A DNA stretch of 64,000 nt from Arabidopsis thaliana (taxonomy: Eukaryota; Streptophyta; Magnoliopsida; Brassicales; Brassicaceae). The notes beneath the pieces were generated by a model. The model saw only the letters and a program-made list of their open reading frames with translations. It made no database searches and was not told where the DNA came from. Positions within the stretch are counted from its first letter, which is position 1, and each line of letters opens with the position of its first letter. Location of the stretch: positions 14,263,835-14,327,834 of the forward strand of contig NC_003076.8 in the NCBI RefSeq assembly GCF_000001735.4, given 5' to 3'. The position numbers and the translations under genes were made by a program. Below are positions 44,673 to 56,704 of this stretch, one piece after another.

Positions 44673-47600
44673 CTAGATAAGACCCTATATAGGGGTGTAA
44701 GATATAAATGTTAATTCATTGATAGTAATTGACTTTTGAATAGTAAAATATTAATTTACACATTTTTCTATATTTAATTTAGTATTTATAAAGAAAAAAA
44801 ATCATCTTTACAACATTCAATTTTGCAATACAGTTTAACATCTATTTCATCATAATAAACTCGAGTTTAATTCTACACACTTCATCTTAAGTGATAAAAA
44901 ATATATATCTTAGTTAATACAAAATAATCAATAATTAACAAAACAAAACTAATAGAAAAACAGAAATCCACAAAATATTAGGAAAACAAACATTGTTTGA
45001 AATATATTTTTATATATGGCGTAATCTCGGTAGTTAATTTTACCTCATGCAAACTAATTTTGAACGAGTTAAAATTCATAAATAAAAATATACTAAATTT
45101 TTTTGTTTGCTTAAATGTGTAATTGATATACTAACTTCTTATTAAGTAATTGAAAAGTTAATCCTATAAGCTTATTTTCCCTAATTTTTGTGTTTTCACT
45201 TAATGTGTTAAAATTCTTAGAATAACACATCAAAGGATGCAAGCCTCTCCATCAAAAGATGCATTAAAATTCTTAAAATAAAACATAAGTATTGAAAAGA
45301 TTATTCTTATAAGCTCGTTATATTTATAAAATTTTGTTCAATGAATGAAAAGACTTTATTCCAATGATAAAGATAATTTTATCAAATTATATTAATGTTA
45401 AAAAAAAATATTTTTTTAATTGAAACTTCAATGGCCTTTATAATTAGTTATTGTATGTACTAACAAATTATCCATACTAATTTAAAAAACAAAATGCATG
45501 CTAAATTTAATTAACTAACATCATATGTAAAAACAAATTTGTTCTGAAGACAAAGATATTCAAAATATAGCAGTTTCATATTTTAAGAATTTGTTCTCTA
45601 CAACTAATCCTAAGGTTTTTGAGGATTCTCTTGTAGAGGTCCAAGAAAAAATTACAGATCAGATTTATGATTTTCTAACGGCACCCGCAACGGAATGTGA
45701 GGTGAGAATGGCTTTATTTAGGATGCACCTGGACCAGATGGTATGACAACTTTATTCTTTCAGAAAGCATGGTCCACCATTAAAAACGATTTGCTACTTT
45801 TGGTTAATTCTCTTTTACAAGATGGTATTTTTGATAAACAGTTAAATACGACTAATATATGTCTGATCCCAGAGACGGAGAGACCAACACGGATGACGGA
45901 ATTACGACATATTAGTCTTTGCAATGTCGGTTATAAAGTTATCTAAAAAATTATAAGCCAAAGACTTAAGACAGTTCTGCCAAGTCTTATTTCGGAAACA
46001 TAATCGGCATTCGTGGAGGGACGTCTTATTTTAGACAATATTCTCATTGCCCAGGAGATGTTTCATGGGTTAAGAACTAATCCGGCATGTAAGGGATATT
46101 TTTTGGCAATAAAAAAGGATATGAGCAAAGCTTATGATCGGGTTTAATGGGGGTTCATTGAAATATTATTAAGAAAGATGGGATTCTGCGAAAAATGGAT
46201 TTTGTGGATAATGTGGTGTATTACAACAATCTAGTATAGAGTACTCCTTAATGGACAACCTAGAGGATTAATCATACCAGAAAGGGGTTTAAGAAAAGGA
46301 AATCCGCTATCTCCTTACTTAATTATTCTATGCACAAAGGTACTTATTGTGAATATACGAAAGGCAGAACGGGGCAAAACTGATAACGGGTCTTAAAATA
46401 GCAATAGCAAGCCCGTCGGTGTCACAGTTTTTATTTGCGGATGATAATTTATATTTTGTAAAGTTAACAAAGAACAATGTAGTGTAATTTTGGAGATTTT
46501 AAAGCAATATGAAGCCGTCTCAGGGCAACAAATAAATATTTCAAAATCGTCGGTACAGTTTGGCCATAAGATTGATGATTCTATTAAGGTAGAAATCAAA
46601 TATACATTGGGTATTAACACCATTGGTGGTATGGGTTCTTATCTAGGATTACCAGAGGGTCTAGGTGGATCTAAGCCAACAAATATTTTCTTTTGTTATA
46701 GATAGATTACAGACTAGAATTAATGGACGGTCGGCCAAATTTTTATCAAAGGATGGGAAAGAAGTGATGATTGAATCGGTAGGTGCAGCATTACAACCTT
46801 ATGTTATGTCTTGTTTTAGGCTACCAAAAACCATGACTTATAAGCTTACAAGTGCGGTCGCTAAATTTTGGTGGATCAAATGTTGATTCCAAAGGCATGC
46901 ATTGGATGGCTTAGAATAAATTATGTGATAGTAAGGTAGATGGTGGACTAGGTTTTCGACATGAAGAATATTTAGTTTTGCGCTCCTAACAAAACAATTA
47001 TGGCGGTTGATTACTATACTAGATTCACTTTTTGCGAAGGTTTTCTAAGGAAGGTATTTTCGGAAATCTAACCCCTAGGAAAATATTAAATCATACTCTC
47101 CATCTTATGGATGGAGAAATATTTGCTCAGCTAGATTTCTGGTTAAAAAAGGACTAATTAAAAGAGTCGGATCTGAGGCATCGATCTCTGTTTGGGAGGA
47201 TCCTTGGATTCTAGCTCAATTCTCGAGACCAACAAAAAGTAATGGGTTTGTTATTGATCCAGCTTTAAGAGTAAGTAACCTTATTGACATAAGGTCAAAA
47301 TTTTGGAATATGGATCTGTTACAGGAGATCCTAACGATATCCAGTTAATAAGTTTCATGCATGTGGGTGCGCCCAACAAGAGGATACTCTAGGTTTGCAT
47401 TTTACAAAATCCTGAAAATATACTGTCAAATTCGGATATCATACTTCTTGGATAGAACATATGGATACAAATTTATCTTTTATTTGTCCGGAGATCAAAA
47501 TCCTTAAAGCATATTCTTGGAAAGTGCAATGTCTGCCTAAGGTACTCCACTTTTTGTGGCAAATTTTAGCCTGTTGCGTGCCGGTCATAGAAAATTTACG

Positions 47601-48535
47601 GAAAAGAGGCATAAAATGTGATACAAGCTATGCAAGATGTGGCACCACGAAGGAAACAATTAATCATATACTCTTTCAATGTCACCCAGCTCGACAGGTT
47701 TGGGCATTTTCACATATTCCCACGGTTATAGAATTTTTCTCTCATATTTTATTTATATGAATTTAGATCATTTATTTTGGAGAGTACCCTCAGCAGTTGA
47801 TTCATTTTCATACCCATGGATTATCTGGTACATTTGGAAAGTACAAAATGAAAAGAATTTTGATAATGTGGATAAAGATCCACTCGATATATTATGTTTA
47901 GCAGAAAAAGAGGCAAAATCGTGGAAATTAGCTCAAGTTGAGCTACATAATGAAAACTTGGTTTCTTTTTTGGAAACACGAACTTGTGTGAGAGATATCT
48001 CAGAGGATAATATGTATGCATGACTTTGTTGTTTTGTAGACGGATCCTGGAAAGAGAGTGATAAGTTTTCAGGATTAGGATGATTTTGTACTTCATTAAA
48101 TGAAGAAACATCAAGCATGGGCGCTGCTAATCTCCGTAGAAGTCTCTTCCCACTCCATACAGAAGTCGAAGCTCTTCTTTAGGCAATGAAGTATATGATT
48201 GGTTCAGATAACCAAGATGTAGCGTTCTTTACAGACATGGTGAAGATGGTGTCTTTTCCAACCGAATGACCAGCATTTTCAGGATATTTAGAGGAATTTC
48301 AGAGCGACAAGGATGAGTTTCAAATTTCTCTTTAACTTTAATTTCTCGATGCACAAATGTAAAAGCGGATAATTTGGCACGAAAAGTACGTTCCGAACCA
48401 CATCACATCACCTATGTAAACAACATTCCCCAAGAATCGCTCTTTTGAGCTCTAATTAAGAGTAGACGGCAAAAAAATAAACAAATTTGTTCAATTACCT
48501 TTTAGTTAAGAAAAATAATATTTGTTGAGAAATTG
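44673..48535 (-). mobile_element. Helitron remnant, split by a LINE
   Basis: On the minus strand the 3' end is a CCCTATATAGGG hairpin followed by 'tcttat' and terminal CTAG (44676-44673), then T. The body (44750-45540) is similar to 53830-54770 and resumes after the LINE at 48492 with 'aattaccttttagttaag'. The 5' end was not found and similarity fades near 48535. No helicase coding region. Confidence 0.6.
45545..48477 (+). mobile_element. 5'-truncated LINE with 14-bp target duplication
   Basis: The host sequence AAACAAATTTGTTC is duplicated at 45531-45544 and 48478-48491; an A-rich tail precedes the right copy. The ORF2 remnant has several stops: RT parts ([49 protein letters not shown]), the zf-RVT end (CGTTKETINHILFQC, ARQVWAFSHIP), and an RNase H-like tail up to about 48440. 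It is an older copy of the same broad LINE class as the element at 4741, inserted in a Helitron. Confidence 0.85.
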
Positions 48536-49015
48536 GTAAGAATGCCCTTTCAAAAATACATTTTTTTAATTATGTCCCTTTCTGTTGGTTATTTTCATTT
48601 ATACCTCTTTTAATTTTTAATGACCATTTTATCCTTATTTTGAAATGTTTTAGGTTAACAAAATGAAATATCGTTTGACAATAATTATCCTTATTGTGTA
48701 AAAGTTTCTGTTACTTTGAAAATATCGTTTACTATTTTGAGATAAGAGGATTTCAATTTTCAAAATTATGTGAGTGTATAATTACTTGTATTCAATATAT
48801 TTGATATGAAGATGTGTATACTTAAAGTTTGTATACTATATTGGGTGTTAAATAAATTGTATTATTTACATCTATTGTGTTGATGTGTGCCTATATAGAA
48901 AAGAAAATGCTAAAGATGCATATAATCTTGTACACATGATAAAACATCTAAATATTATGGTAAACAATTATGTCACGTATGTATATTAAGTCTTTTATGT
49001 AATGTACTAATTTTA

Positions 49016-49061
<46 letters not shown>

Positions 49062-51988
49062 CTTATTTAAATTAATAGATGAAGTAAAAGTAAATTACAG
49101 TATTGTGTTTTAATAGAAATTTTGTTTATAATAAATTTATTTTATCGGATCAACTAGAGAGACGATGGGAGAACCAATGTTTTGTCATTAGAAACTTTTT
49201 TTAATTTTGTTATTGGAACCACCATTATTGCAAATTGAATAAAAAAGCTTTTACAATATGTATATGAGAAATTATAAATTTGTTTTTAGAAGCATTTCAA
49301 TATTTATTTATCATAGTTATTCATTTAACCAAAAATTAAATTTGTTGTTTTAAATAATAATAATAATAGCAAAAATGACGAAAAATCAAAGTTTAATAAA
49401 AGTTGATGTGCAATATAACTCAATAATTTTTTATTTGATTAGAACCTTAATTTTAGAATTACTCATATATAGATAGTTGTGTTTTCATATCAACATTACA
49501 ACACAAGTTTCCTTGTATTCTTATCTGCCAGAACCTAACATAGTATATCTAGTAATGATGATCATTTTTTACTCAACTATTGCCATATTAGTTTTAGACA
49601 TATTTTAGTTGTTGGTAAAAGAACAAACTCTCATATGAAAACCACAAAATTAAAGGTTTCTTTTATGCGCATTATTTAAGAGTTTTTGTGGGTGATTTTC
49701 CCAAATAATGAGTATCATGGTCTGAATAATTATGTTACAACTTGATCGTTAAAAAGTTAAAAAAATAAAATCACAAAGGAAAAGAAGTTGTGAGGTAAAA
49801 GAAATAAAAAAGATTTGCTAATTTATATCCCCAACTTTTCATGATTTGCTGGAAAAACCCCTCAACTCTCTCATAAAGAAAAAGCATAAGAAACTTAGGT
49901 TGAAGATGCAAAATTAAATCCAAAATACCAAATTTAGTTATTTAGTAATTCAAAAACACTTTTAGCCCTTTGTATCTACTCTAAAATTAAGAAACTCTTA
50001 AATCACAATTTTCATAATGAAATCCAGCACATTGATTTCAATATTCTAATCGATCCTACTTTAATATTATTTTGCGTATCAGGTAATTACTTCTTGTTCT
50101 TTCTCATCAACACTTTAAAACAAAATTGATGTAGAGAGGAAACATAACTCCAACGTAAACAAAAATTCTTTGTTTTCTTTTTGTTTGTATGTTTCACGAA
50201 TAATCGTGTCATGAATAATTGGTTTGTTTATGCGCATTAATTAGATACCATGAAGTAATTGTGTCACACAACTTGAGAGTTAGAAAGTGATATTTCTTTC
50301 CCAAAACAAAAAAGCTGTGAGGTAAAGAAATGAAAAGGATTCTCACCTTCTTTTTCTGTTTCTTATTTTATCATCTTTAACATGTGTGATTGGTTGGTCA
50401 AATGCAGGAAATCTAACAGGATAGGAAGCTTCACAACAACATTGTAAGAGAAACACCAAGTAGTAAAACAGCTAAACATGATCATTCTTTTACTTGACTT
50501 TTGTTAGGTTAGTTTCAGACATGTGTTTGTGTGTTTATTCACATTAGTTTCAGATTACTTAGTTTGTTTATGTGCATTAATTTGATTTCATGGTTTGAAT
50601 GTAATATTTGAGAGATATTTCTTCACAAAAAAAAATGTTGTGAGGTAAAGAAATAAAAAATATTTGCGCTTGTTACATCCCAATTCTTCATAATTTGAAT
50701 GAAATCCCCTAAACTTCCTAGTAAAGAAAAAAACCATAAGAAACTTATGTTGACCATGTAAATTAAACCCAAAAAGTCAACTTCAATCATTTCCGCCTTG
50801 ATATAGTTTTGAATATTAGGTAATTACTTCTCATCAACATTTTAAAACAGAGGAGGTAGAGAGGAATCATAACTCAAACTTAAAACATAATTCTTTGTTA
50901 GCTTTTTGTGTATGTTTCATAAATCATCGTTTTTATGTTTGTTTGTATTTTGATTAACTGATTTTTTGATCCTAACTTGAGATTATTTTCTTAATTTTAG
51001 ATTTTCTTAGTTTATTACTTTGTTTGAGGTTAAAGATAATGCTTTTGTTACTCTTTCGATTTTGTTTTATGGTTTTATTTACTGCTTCAATCATGCTAGT
51101 TTTATCTTCTTTTTTGTATTTGTTTTTCTATGTTGTTTCGGGGAGATAATCATGATTCTTCTCTTGCTTTCCTGTCAATATTATTTAAAATATGAGAAAA
51201 ATACTCTGTTTTTTCCAAGGAAGTTCATTGACATCATTACTTTTGATGTTTTAGTTAGTTATTTATTACCTTGGATGTTAATTAACTAACACAATTGCTT
51301 AATGTCTGTCCTAGGATCCTTGTGTTGTTCTTGTTGGACTACTGGTAGTTTTGTCTACATTTCAACATAACCATGAGGCAAGGTATTATGAGGTATGGAT
51401 TTTCTCACGGTCTTTTAGTCTCTCTGTTGCCTAGTGTGTTTTTGTGATGCATGCCAAACTAATTATATTTTAACTCACACTAAGCATCAAAACCATTCTT
51501 GGAACCAAGTTCGTGCTGAAGTCCCGAATCCGAACTCACTAGATTCTGTTCTTCAACCTTCTAAAAGTCAATCCTAAGTTTTTTCAGCATACTTTTGATT
51601 CCACTATGTCACAAAACAACAATAAGTATTAGTATTAGGATAAGATATTCTTCCGATTATGATAAAAGACATGGGATTTGTTTAGTTTCCATTGAACTTA
51701 TCTTTTCTTATTCTTTAGTTTGAGCTTTCTCTATATAAGCATGAATTACCATCGAAACATGTTCAATAAGAAAAAGCAGAGCAATTCATTACTTTAGGAA
51801 TTAGCAAGAAATAAGTTTCATTACGTTGAATTTATGGACATGTGACTTCTTGAATGTGATTGATATACTTTTGTGCTTGCAAATATGAGAACTCTATTTT
51901 GTAGCGTAAAATCTTAAAGCGTATCACTAGAGACCCATACAAAATACTTTCTTAACGAGACAACTCTTCGTATTTGTTTGTTTTTAGG
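48536..51988. other. AT-rich spacer with degenerate duplications
   Basis: No gene recognised. A (TA)n run lies at 49021-49057. Two related blocks, about 49550-50260 and 50478-50935, share 'ttgtgaggtaaagaaat', 'catcaacattttaaaac', 'aattctttgtt' and a cytosine-rich 'atcccctaaact' segment, offset by about 740-920 bases. A T-rich stretch at 51020-51290 gives a long ORF but reads like an intron. Confidence 0.5.
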
Positions 51989-52183
51989 TTGATTATCGCT
52001 GCCATCTTTGTCATGGTATGCGGCTACGAGGCGACGGTTCTTTCGCTTAAGAGGATGATTCTGCCGAGCCATGAACTCGACCTCACTCAGCTTATGGCAT
52101 TTGATTCTGCTCGGCATGGAAGGTTGTTACAGTCTCCTGTACACGGATCTTTCAACTTTCCGGTTGAAAGAGACATAGTTTAG
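51989..52183 (+). pseudogene. Aspartic protease first-exon fossil
   Basis: Plus strand: RLIIAAIFVMVCGYEATVLS is followed by KRMILPSHELDLTQLMAFDS, ARHGRLLQSPVHGSFNFPVERDIV and a stop. This is the signal peptide, propeptide and 'RHGRLLQ..NFPV' landmark of the plant A1 aspartic protease group to which the gene at 21234-24333 belongs, but of a different subgroup. It ends before the catalytic domain. An AG just upstream (51987-51988) may be an old acceptor. Confidence 0.7.
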
Positions 52184-53139
52184 TTGATTTGTTAACTTTA
52201 CCATGTCCCTATTTTGTTAGCTTTGTCATGTCCATGTTTCATGTCAATATATTCCTTTATACTTGATTATGATTTGCTTATATTTTCCTTCTAAACTATG
52301 AAATTCTGACAATGCTTCATTTTCACTCGAATAGTCGAATAGGCTATTGACATCCATTATCTTCCGAAAGAATATATGTAGTATTGTCTGGGTAATTATT
52401 TCTATAAATATTAATTTATAGGATAAATTATAAATTAATAAATTCATTTTTCCAATATTATTAATTTATAGAGTTTCTATTGTATGTAATTGTTCATATA
52501 TTATCTCACGAGATATTTAGAGTTGAATTCCAGACTAGTTTGAGATGATCAGGAACTAATCCACGATATCTTATGATGTTTATGAATCAAGATAAATGCA
52601 ATAATGAAGACTCGAATTTGAGTACTAAAAAGTTCATCTACTCAGTTTTATGGTTTAGTTTCCGAGCACAATCATACAACATACAATCAAAAACAATAAC
52701 TGATGTTCAAAGTCTAAAGCATGACTCTTCCGGGTTATATTACATAAACCTCTTATACACCATCAGATAATATAACCGGAAACTCAATGAGAGAACAAGA
52801 ATTTGAGAAGGAGATATATATCATAACAGCCAAGTAACTTCCCTCCTTAGTATGGTTCCCCGCCGAGTGCCTTATGTTTATAATGTTTTTATTTTACTCT
52901 CCTCTTGTCCCATCCGACAAGCCATTAATACCATATTTTCTTGATAATCAAGATCAAACAAAATCAAAACGAAAAATTCTATCAAAACACATTCACACTC
53001 ACAATTGTATGCAATTCGTTGATGATCAAGATCATACAAGAACATTTGTTCCTAAAGGCCACTTCTACAAGACAAAATCAAGCAAAATTTTTATTAATAT
53101 GAATTGCTTTACTTTCATCTAATCAAAATACAAAAAAAA
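52184..53139. other. Spacer with an Emigrant-like end
   Basis: 52398-52482 carries a partial Emigrant-type sequence whose right end (aatttatagagtttctattg) stops at 52482 before TA. The remainder is AT-rich with no gene recognised. Confidence 0.5.
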
Positions 53140-53421
53140 AAATGACATTACCACCCACAGTTGTTATACAACGACTCGTCAAACTTGGGAAACCAAGGCA
53201 CCATATCGCATTTACTTATTGAAAATATAAGAAAATAAACAGAGATAAATATCATCCTTCTTGGCAATAGTAATTATAGGTAGCATAAGAATTAACTTAC
53301 ATAATCGTGAACAATCTGAGAAAGATAATTCTTGGGTTTTATGACCATGGATGCACCACCAGCGAAGCCCAAGTTAACTTCAGGAAACCTGTCCGCAACA
53401 CTGCCATATGGATCATATTTT
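53140..53421 (-). pseudogene. Aspartic protease internal-exon fossils
   Basis: Minus strand, two pieces. 53421-53301 reads DPYGSVADRFPEVNLGFAGG then ASMVIKPKNYLSQIVHDY, which is the conserved 'FP.V.L.FAGGASM...P..YL' part of the C-terminal lobe of plant A1 proteases, followed by GTAAGT. After an intron-like gap, 53225-53140 reads AIWCLGFP and then a decayed stretch, matching the 'MWC.GF' start of the next exon. The catalytic part is absent. It is opposite in strand to the fossil at 51989-52183. Confidence 0.7.
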
Positions 53422-53469
53422 TAGCAGTTAAATATTATAGACTTGAGAATTAATAGACACACAATATGT

Positions 53470-53790
53470 ATTATTATGTAGACTCGCTTGTTGGGAACTT
53501 ATCCCATATGTGATATTATAGCAGTAGAGATTCTCATAGGGAATGGGAAACCCATACAGGGAAACATCATTTGAAATCTGCAGATTGAAATGCTTTATGA
53601 ATCTTCTATTTCTGTAAAGATCTATCTTAAATTGTATGAATAGAGAAACTCATAGGTTGGATGAGTGTATCATAAGCTTCAGCTGGAAAGCAAACAAGTA
53701 TTGTCCATGAATCAATTATCGTCCCATAACCACTAGTTACTTAGAAAGCCGAGGGATCAATCCGTAGGATCTTATGATTATACACTTTAT
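53470..53790. repeat. LTR-like repeat, second copy
   Basis: Similar over about 300 bases to 42330-42690. It contains 'tgttgggaacttatcccata' and 'ccataaccactagt', reminiscent of copia-type LTRs. No internal coding region adjoins. Confidence 0.45.
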
Positions 53791-53799
53791 CTTATTGAT

Positions 53800-53983
53800 G
53801 ATATTTGAATTTCAAAAAGTAGTCAACTTACTTTTCTGTATTTAATTTGGTAATTTTATTAAAACCAAATTTTAATCTTACACATTCCAATTTGCTATAC
53901 AATTTAACTATCTATTTCATCATAATAAATCCAATTTTGATTCTTCTCACATTATTTTAATGGATCAGTGTTAAACTTTAAAC

Positions 53984-54014
<31 letters not shown>

Positions 54015-54950
54015 ACATATTAAATCTATTAGTTCATATCAAAATAATTAACAAATAACAAAACATAATAAACACAAAAAAATCAACAATTCACAAAATA
54101 TTTTGGAAAAGACAAATTGTTTAAGATATAGTTTTTTTATATGTCATAGTCTCATAAGTTAGTTTTACCTAATGAAAAACTAATTTTAAATGACTTGAAA
54201 TTAACAAAGAAAATATTAAAATTTTATATTAACATTTTCATTAAATAATCAAAAATCAATCCCTCTAAGCCATATTTTCCTAATTTTTAGTGTTTATACT
54301 AATGAATACATGCGTTAAAATTCTTAGATTAAAACATAAGTATAACTATACTAATATTCTCACTAAGTATTCAAATAAAAATACTATATTACATTGATAA
54401 ATATAGTTTTAACCAATTAATTTAATGTTTACTAAATTATTTTATTATTTTTAACTTCAATGGTCTTTTTAATTATTTAATATCCATACTAAATGATGAT
54501 TGTCTTTATATTTAATAAATGCTAAAATTCTTTAATTGACCAATAACACATGTAAAAATAAATTTGTTAATTTTCCTTTTTGTTAATAAAATAATGTTTT
54601 TGTTATTTTAAACTTGAGTGGTCTTTTTTAATTATTTAATATGATAATATCCATACTAAATGATTTTTTGTTTATATTTAATACATGCTAAATTTATTTT
54701 ATTGACTAATACACATGTAAAAATAAATTTGTTAATTTTCCTTTTGAATAAGAAAATAATTTATTTATTTTATTATAGACATAGAAATTAGTATATGTTA
54801 ATTTGTTTCTTTTTTTTAAGGTTTTCTATCTTTTGAAGAGACTAAAAAAGTTAATCTTTAATTATACATGTAAAGATCTGATCGATAGATTTGACACGTG
54901 TCACGATCTTATGAGTTACTAACTTTGAAATCATACTTTATATAATAAGA
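53800..54950 (-). mobile_element. Helitron remnant related to the one at 44673
   Basis: On the minus strand the 5' end is TCTTATTATATAAAGTATG at 54950 after an A, typical of an Arabidopsis ATREP-like end. The body shows clear similarity to 44750-45540. A clean 3' hairpin was not found, so it seems 3'-truncated near 53800. A (TA)n run lies at about 53988-54010. Confidence 0.6.
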
Positions 54951-55064
54951 TATACCTTTTACTAAAATAATATTTAAATATATCTGAAACATAAAAATAA
55001 GTCTAGAACTAATCCTCAATTAATATTTTTTTAACTGATTGACCAAAACAAAAACTGATTTAAC

Positions 55065-55890
55065 TGATATGAGTCAAATTAGACCTAAGCACTCTCTCAA
55101 AAAAATATCAATTGTAGTATTTTAGGGTCGATTTCCACGAAGTTATAGTCTCAAAATTAAGCTAAATCAAATAGTAATAAAAGTAAAAAGAAACAAGAAA
55201 GCAGATAGCAGATTTGATTTGTACTAAATTAAGATGATTAAAGTGTCGTATTTAGGAAATTTCTCAGAAAATAGATGAATAATAGATCTAGTAGTTAATT
55301 AGGATTGTTATCGAACCATTATAGAACTCAAATCACTAACCTATGATCAACCAACTCTCGTCTTAATAAATAGGGATCCCAACTCTCGTCTATAAATCAG
55401 TATATAGTAAACATGCATTAAAATCAGGTTTAATAAGTTCATATAAGTATCTAAACCAAACCTATCCTTATTTTAATATTCAAGCTCATCTATGATAGTT
55501 CAGGTAATAAGCGGCATCTATGATCTTGCCTATTAGCCTAAGATCAAGTTCTAGTTAGCTACTCTAGAACTAGCATTAAGAATAATCAAACTGAAGAACT
55601 CTAAAGATAATCCTAACATGTTATCGATCCACTATACCATCTAAATCTCTAATGCGAAATCCTAAACCCAACAAGTAGATTACTCAGACATAATCATAGA
55701 AACATAAAAAACATGTTTGAAGAAGATTGCGTAAAGAAATTAAAAGAAGAATAGAGTTAAGAAAATATCTTCTCTCTACAGGGTTTGAAATCTCTGATGA
55801 ACTCTCCAAAGTCTCAGGGAATTTCAGAGCAAAAAGATAAAAATTAGAATAATTGTGTTTGTAAAAGTTTAGGTCTAAACAATGTTCAGG
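55065..55890 (-). repeat. Athila-type LTR fragment, second copy
   Basis: Starts with TGATATGAGTCAAATTA, the same boundary as 33428, and stays alignable through 'tctcagaaaatagatgaat' and 'gttctagttagctactctag' to 'ttaggtctaaacaatg' near 55885, matching 33428-34266. It has no Emigrant insertion and no internal region. It is a partial solo LTR. Confidence 0.7.
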
Positions 55891-56704
55891 AAAGCGGAAT
55901 AGGCGGTCGTCTAGGCGTTCATGTACCGCTTCGACTTTCTTAAAATCGGTTTTATTAGGCGGTAGGGTAGATTTGGCGGACTATGCGGACATTAAGCGGA
56001 TTAAACGGTCATTAGGCGGGTTTAGGCGGATCTAAATGTGTTTCAATAATATTGGAATTTTGAAAAATATATTTAAAATTGTATATAAAGACACATTTAC
56101 TTTTATTATTTTATTTATCTTACTTTAAAATGTTAAATATATATTCTTTTTAAATTTTTTGCTAACTTTCAGCTTTTTAATAAGTTTTTTCCAACATTTC
56201 ATTTAGTAGTATATAAATATATATCGTTTTATTGTAAAACCGTTTAAACCGCCTAAAATTGTCTAGGCCCCGACTAATAAAACCGCCTAAAATGTCTAGG
56301 CCCCGCCTAATAAAACCGTCTAAACAATAAATTTATAATGTGTATTTATAATGTTAAACAGATTTTAAAAATATATTTACTGACATTATAAATTATTGTT
56401 TAAAAATTTATTTATAATGTCTAGACATTGTTTAAAAATCTATTTATAATTGTCTATCTAAACAATAAAATATTCAAAAAGAAAATATTTGGATTCACTC
56501 CTTGGCGAATATTTGTATGAATCATAAAACGAGTTTTAAATATGTGCGATTTTGTAGCAAATGCTAAAAAAGTTATTTAAAGAGGACAACATTATTTTTA
56601 TTGAACAAATGAAAAATAAGTCCATGATCCTTAGCAAAGAGTTGTTACATCGTTTAAACACACTCAAGTGGCAAACAAAACAATTGTAGTATCTTCTATT
56701 ACTT
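55890..56704. repeat. GGCGG/CCGCC inverted-repeat element and AT-rich tail
   Basis: 55895-56045 is rich in 'ggcgg', 'taggcggt' and 'attaagcgg'; 56235-56330 is rich in the inverse ('accgcctaaaatgtctaggc', 'ccgcctaataaaaccg'). The two parts pair partly, so this resembles a non-autonomous DNA transposon that I cannot name. 56340-56470 repeats 'tttataatgt' and 'tttaaaaatctatttataat'. Confidence 0.5.

Noticed and set aside
51020-51289. 89-codon hydrophobic ORF (FYCFIYCF..IFFFVFVFLCC)
   Set aside because: T-rich, intron-like composition; no start context or family.
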